From NCBI GenBank assembly GCA_963700045.1, contig CAVOWK010000013.1, positions 1 to 64,000 on the forward strand: 64,000 bases of DNA, written 5' to 3'. A program made the translations under genes and the position numbers. The stretch is from RPQJ01 sp963700045 (lineage in GTDB: Bacteria > Pseudomonadota > Gammaproteobacteria > Steroidobacterales > Steroidobacteraceae). A model generated the notes under the pieces. The model was given only the letters and a program-made list of their open reading frames with translations. It was not told where the DNA came from and searched no databases. Every line of letters begins with the position of its first letter. The stretch's first letter is position 1. Shown here piece by piece: positions 61,199 through 64,000 of this stretch.

Positions 61199-61843
61199 AT
61201 GGAAGAACCACTGAAGGCCAGGCTGATCGGCGCAAGCATCCTCGTGTTGCTCGCGGTCGCCCTGGTGCCCGAGCTGCTCTCGGGCCCGAAGAATTCCGCG
61301 GCTGGCGGGAAGGCGGTGGGAGGCGCGAAAAACACGCGTACGGTCACCATCGACCTCGGCGGGGCGGTGGCAGACGGCGCCAGGCTCGAACCTCGCCCGG
61401 ATGCAGCATCGGTGCCGGCCACGGCCCCATCGTTGCCGACCGTCGAATCGCCTGCACCTGCACCTGCGCCGGTGGTGACCGAGGCGCAAACCGCCTCGAA
61501 GCGTGAGGACCAGCCTGCGGCCAGGGAGGAAGCGGCGGTGCCACCTGCGCGGGCGCCCGAGGCGAAGCCTGCCGCGATCGAACCGGTGGTGCCGACGGTC
61601 GCTCCGGCCAAAGGAACATTCTCGGTGCAGGTCGGGGCGTTTGGTTCCGAGGCCACGGCCCGCAAGCTCGTCGCCGACCTCGAGGCCGACGGCATGCCGG
61701 CGTACATCGCGCCGCTGTCAAAATCCGGCAAGACACTGCATCGAGTCCGGGCGGGGCCCGTCGCCGACCGGGCGGCCGCGGACAAGCTCGCCGCGAGGCT
61801 CAAGGCCCGTGGCCTGCCCGTGTCGGTCGTCTCCGGCGGCTGA
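61199..61843 (+). CDS. SPOR-domain cell-division protein, DedD-like
   Basis: 214 residues. One membrane helix (about 9-26) near the N-terminus, a Pro/Ala-rich periplasmic linker (about 40-140), and a C-terminal SPOR domain (about 141-214: Phe-Ser-Val-Gln-Val-Gly-Ala-Phe-Gly-Ser...Arg-Val-Arg-Ala-Gly-Pro-Val) that binds denuded septal peptidoglycan. The layout and the folC-dedD-cvpA-purF order match DedD. Confidence 0.88.
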   Translation: MEEPLKARLIGASILVLLAVALVPELLSGPKNSAAGGKAVGGAKNTRTVTIDLGGAVADGARLEPRPDAASVPATAPSLPTVESPAPAPAPVVTEAQTASKREDQPAAREEAAVPPARAPEAKPAAIEPVVPTVAPAKGTFSVQVGAFGSEATARKLVADLEADGMPAYIAPLSKSGKTLHRVRAGPVADRAAADKLAARLKARGLPVSVVSGG

Positions 61844-61853
61844 TGCCCCCCTC

Positions 61854-61862
61854 TGCTAGAAT
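61854..61862 (+). promoter_or_regulatory. Extended -10 promoter element of cvpA-purF
   Basis: TG-C-TAGAAT followed by TCGTCC, 39 bases before the cvpA ATG. It belongs to the same look-alike set as 5878-5886 and 39378-39386. I recognise no PurR operator. Confidence 0.45.
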
Positions 61863-61901
61863 TCGTCCCCTCCATTGGGTTGCCAGGACGTGCCCGGCCG
61901 C

Positions 61902-62408
61902 ATGACGACCGTCGACTACAGCCTCATCGCCATCGTCCTGATTTCCCTGCTTTTCGGAGCCATCCGGGGATTCCTGCGCGAGTCAGTAGCGCTGCTCGGT
62001 TGGCTGGTGGGCCTCTGGCTCGCCTGGCGCTACGCGCCCGCCGTGCAGCCTTACCTGGGCGGCTCCCTCACGGGCACGGAACTCCAGGTCTGGGTCGCCC
62101 GGATGATCCTGTTGCTCGCCGCGGTGCTGGCGGCCTGGATCCTCGGCAGCCTGCTGGGTTACCTCGTACAGCGTTCAGGTCTCACGCTCGGTCTCGACCG
62201 CATCCTGGGCGGAGTGTTCGGCCTGGTCCGTGGCGCCGTCATCGTCGGCTTTGCCGTCATGCTGGCGCAGGCTGCACAGATGCAGGACGAGTCGTGGTGG
62301 CAAGAGTCCAAGTTGATTCCGGTAGGTGTAGAGATGGCCTCCGTGCTGGAGGGCTATGTCGAAACCGGGCGACAGGTCATCGACGAAGTCGCCGAGTCGA
62401 GTACCTGA
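61902..62408 (+). CDS. cvpA: CvpA family membrane protein
   Basis: 168 residues with four membrane helices (about 5-22, 27-45, 61-85, 101-122). The family is needed for colicin V export in E. coli and otherwise linked to envelope homeostasis; molecular role unknown. Asp-Tyr-x-Leu-Ile-Ala-Ile-Val-Leu-Ile-Ser near the start and Gly-Phe-Leu-Arg-Glu-Ser are family features. Start ATG 61902. purF follows 10 bases later, the standard pair. Confidence 0.93.
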   Translation: MTTVDYSLIAIVLISLLFGAIRGFLRESVALLGWLVGLWLAWRYAPAVQPYLGGSLTGTELQVWVARMILLLAAVLAAWILGSLLGYLVQRSGLTLGLDRILGGVFGLVRGAVIVGFAVMLAQAAQMQDESWWQESKLIPVGVEMASVLEGYVETGRQVIDEVAESST

Positions 62409-62418
62409 GGGCGCAACC

Positions 62419-63930
62419 ATGTGTGGCATCGTCGGTATCGTGGGTTTCACTCCGGTCAACCAGCAGATCTACGACGCGCTCACCGTCCTGCAGCATCGTG
62501 GACAGGATGCGGCGGGCATCATGACGGAGCACGAGGGTGCGCTGTACCTGCGCAAGGACGTGGGTCTCGTGCGCGACGTGTTCCAGCAGCGGCACATGTT
62601 GCAGCTGAAGGGCAATATCGGCATCGGTCACGTGCGCTACCCGACGGCGGGCTGCGACAGTTCCGACGAGGCGCAGCCGTTCTACGTCAATGCGCCGTAT
62701 GGCATCTGCCTCGCGCACAACGGCAACCTCACCAACGCCCGGCAGCTCGCGGACGTGCTGATGCGCGAGGACCGCCGGCACCTGAACACCTCGTCCGACT
62801 CCGAAGTGCTGCTCAACGTGCTCGCGAGCGAGCTGCAGCGGTTCGGCACGACGAGCGCCTCGGCTGCCGACATCTTCGCCGCGATCAGCGCCACGTTCCG
62901 CCGGATCCAGGGCGGCTACGCTGTCGTCGCGATGATCCTCGGCCACGGCGTGATCGGCTTCCGCGATCCGCACGGCATCCGACCGCTGGTCATCGGCAAG
63001 CGCGACACACCGCGCGGCCGCGAGCACATGATCGCGTCGGAAAGCGTCGCGCTCGACCAGAGCGGCTTCGAGCTGATGCGCGACGTGGGTCCGGGGGAGG
63101 CCGTCTACATCGACGAGACCGGCCGCCTGCACACGAAGCAGTGCGCAAGCCCCGTGCGTCACACGCCGTGCATCTTCGAGTACGTGTACTTTGCGCGGCC
63201 CGATTCGATCATCGACAACATCTCGGTCTACAAGGCGCGCCTGCGCATGGGCGAGCTGCTGGCGGACAAGATCCGTCGCACGCGCCCGCACCACGACATC
63301 GACGTCGTGATCCCGATTCCGGACACCAGCCGCACGAGCGCGATGCAGGTCGCGCAGATCCTCGGCGTCAAGTACCGCGAGGGGTTCATCAAGAACCGCT
63401 ACATCGGCCGCACCTTCATCATGCCGGAGCAGGGCCAGCGCAAGAAGTCGGTGCGCAACAAGCTCAATGCGATCGATCTCGAGTTCCGCGGCAAGAACGT
63501 GCTGCTGGTCGACGACTCGATCGTGCGCGGCACCACGTCGGCGCAGATCATCGAGATCGCGCGCGAAGCGGGCGCCAACAAGGTGTATTTCGCCTCGGCC
63601 GCGCCGCCGGTGCGTTACCCGAACGTCTACGGCATCGACATGCCGGCGGCTTCCGAACTCGTCGCGGCGGGCCGCACCGAGGACGAGGTGGCCAGGCTGA
63701 TCGGCGCGGACTGGCTGATCTACCAGGACCTCGAGGACCTCGTGAAGGCCGTGCGCCACCACGACTCGGGCGTGAGCCAGTTCGACACGTCGTGCTTCTC
63801 GGGTGAGTACGTCACTGGCGACATCACGCCCGAATACCTCGACCGGCTGCAGCGCGAGCGGTCGGATCTCGCCAAGCAGACCCGCAACAACGGCACGGCC
63901 GCCTCGGGCGTGCTGAAGGCCGTCGTCTGA
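62419..63930 (+). CDS. purF: Amidophosphoribosyltransferase
   Basis: First committed step of purine synthesis, PRPP + Gln to phosphoribosylamine. 503 residues. Met is removed to expose Cys2 (Met-Cys-Gly-Ile-Val-Gly), the glutaminase nucleophile. The C-terminal PRTase domain has the PRPP loop Val-Leu-Leu-Val-Asp-Asp-Ser-Ile-Val-Arg-Gly-Thr-Thr. No propeptide and no iron-sulfur Cys set, so the E. coli-like type. Confidence 0.97.
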   Translation: MCGIVGIVGFTPVNQQIYDALTVLQHRGQDAAGIMTEHEGALYLRKDVGLVRDVFQQRHMLQLKGNIGIGHVRYPTAGCDSSDEAQPFYVNAPYGICLAHNGNLTNARQLADVLMREDRRHLNTSSDSEVLLNVLASELQRFGTTSASAADIFAAISATFRRIQGGYAVVAMILGHGVIGFRDPHGIRPLVIGKRDTPRGREHMIASESVALDQSGFELMRDVGPGEAVYIDETGRLHTKQCASPVRHTPCIFEYVYFARPDSIIDNISVYKARLRMGELLADKIRRTRPHHDIDVVIPIPDTSRTSAMQVAQILGVKYREGFIKNRYIGRTFIMPEQGQRKKSVRNKLNAIDLEFRGKNVLLVDDSIVRGTTSAQIIEIAREAGANKVYFASAAPPVRYPNVYGIDMPAASELVAAGRTEDEVARLIGADWLIYQDLEDLVKAVRHHDSGVSQFDTSCFSGEYVTGDITPEYLDRLQRERSDLAKQTRNNGTAASGVLKAVV

Positions 63931-63938
63931 CGCGTCGT

Positions 63939-64000
63939 CTGACCGCGCGCAACATCCTCCTGGATTGCTTTCGCGCCGCGCTCGCCGCGGTCGACGGACG
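63939..64000 (+). CDS. Possible 5' end of a glycerate 2-kinase (DUF4147/MOFRL family), cut by the window
   Basis: After purF a frame reads Leu-Thr-Ala-Arg-Asn-Ile-Leu-Leu-Asp-Cys-Phe-Arg-Ala-Ala-Leu-Ala-Ala-Val-Asp-Gly, which resembles the first helix of DUF4147-type glycerate 2-kinases. No ATG, GTG or TTG starts this frame; CTG at 63939 is the only near candidate. About 20 codons are too few for more than a tentative call. Confidence 0.3.
   Translation, partial: MTARNILLDCFRAALAAVDG

Overview
The window is a gene-dense, GC-rich stretch of bacterial chromosome with housekeeping synteny typical of Gammaproteobacteria: purL; glyA-nrdR-ribD-ribE-ribB-ribH-nusB-thiL-pgpA; dxs-ispA-xseB; parE-parC; sco-psd-epmA; prmB-aroC; fimV-truA-accD-folC-dedD-cvpA-purF. 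Codon usage is uniformly GC-rich. The pattern resembles Xanthomonadales/Nevskiales/Steroidobacter-type organisms, but I cannot name a genus. I see no CRISPR array, insertion sequence, integrase, prophage or rRNA operon. One tRNA gene, tRNA-Ser(CGA), is present.

Layout. 1-6.0 kb: a large WG-repeat lipoprotein, a decayed YeeE/YedE transporter pair, tadA, mltF and tRNA-Ser. 6.0-12.7 kb (minus strand): an accessory-looking operon of an orphan TagH-like FHA protein, a non-pyrrolysine MttB-family methyltransferase, a DMGDH/GcvT-type flavoprotein and an MFS transporter, probably for a methylated amine or betaine. 12.8-22 kb: a DUF1820 gene, purL, two uncharacterised proteins, hutH and ettA. 22-32 kb: an HDAC-family gene, glyA-nrdR, the riboflavin genes, nusB-thiL-pgpA and a Ser/Thr kinase fused to a cyclic-nucleotide-binding domain. 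32-36 kb (minus): folE2, then dxs, ispA, xseB. 36.6-39.1 kb: rubrerythrin, a CCG-domain Fe-S protein and DUF3501. 39.4-46.8 kb: parE-parC, a FimX-like degenerate GGDEF/EAL protein, and epmB broken by one amber codon. 46.9-53.3 kb: efp, an FAH-family protein, an SGNH hydrolase, and the coupled sco-psd-epmA-msrC operon. 53.3-64 kb: prmB-aroC, fimV and the truA-accD-folC-dedD-cvpA-purF run, ending in the first bases of a possible glycerate kinase.

The genes make coherent modules. EF-P carries the modifiable lysine and EpmA is intact, but EpmB has UAG directly after its radical-SAM CxxxCxxC motif. The riboflavin set lacks a working GTP cyclohydrolase II, because the RibA-like half of RibB has no zinc cysteines; ribA must lie elsewhere. 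FimV and the FimX-like protein both point to type IV pilus polarity control.

The most unusual DNA lies between genes. (i) Two long perfect hairpins, at 39171-39236 and 50116-50187, lie in opposite orientation; they share an identical 12-nt loop while their arms differ by compensated changes, so they are two copies of a structured repeat family. (ii) Polypurine 9-mer and G-run tracts begin at or within a few bases of the stop codons of at least six genes, with mirror-image copies on the two strands at two convergent gene ends and with G-quadruplex-capable sequence. These repeats and the EpmB amber codon are the observations I would check first.
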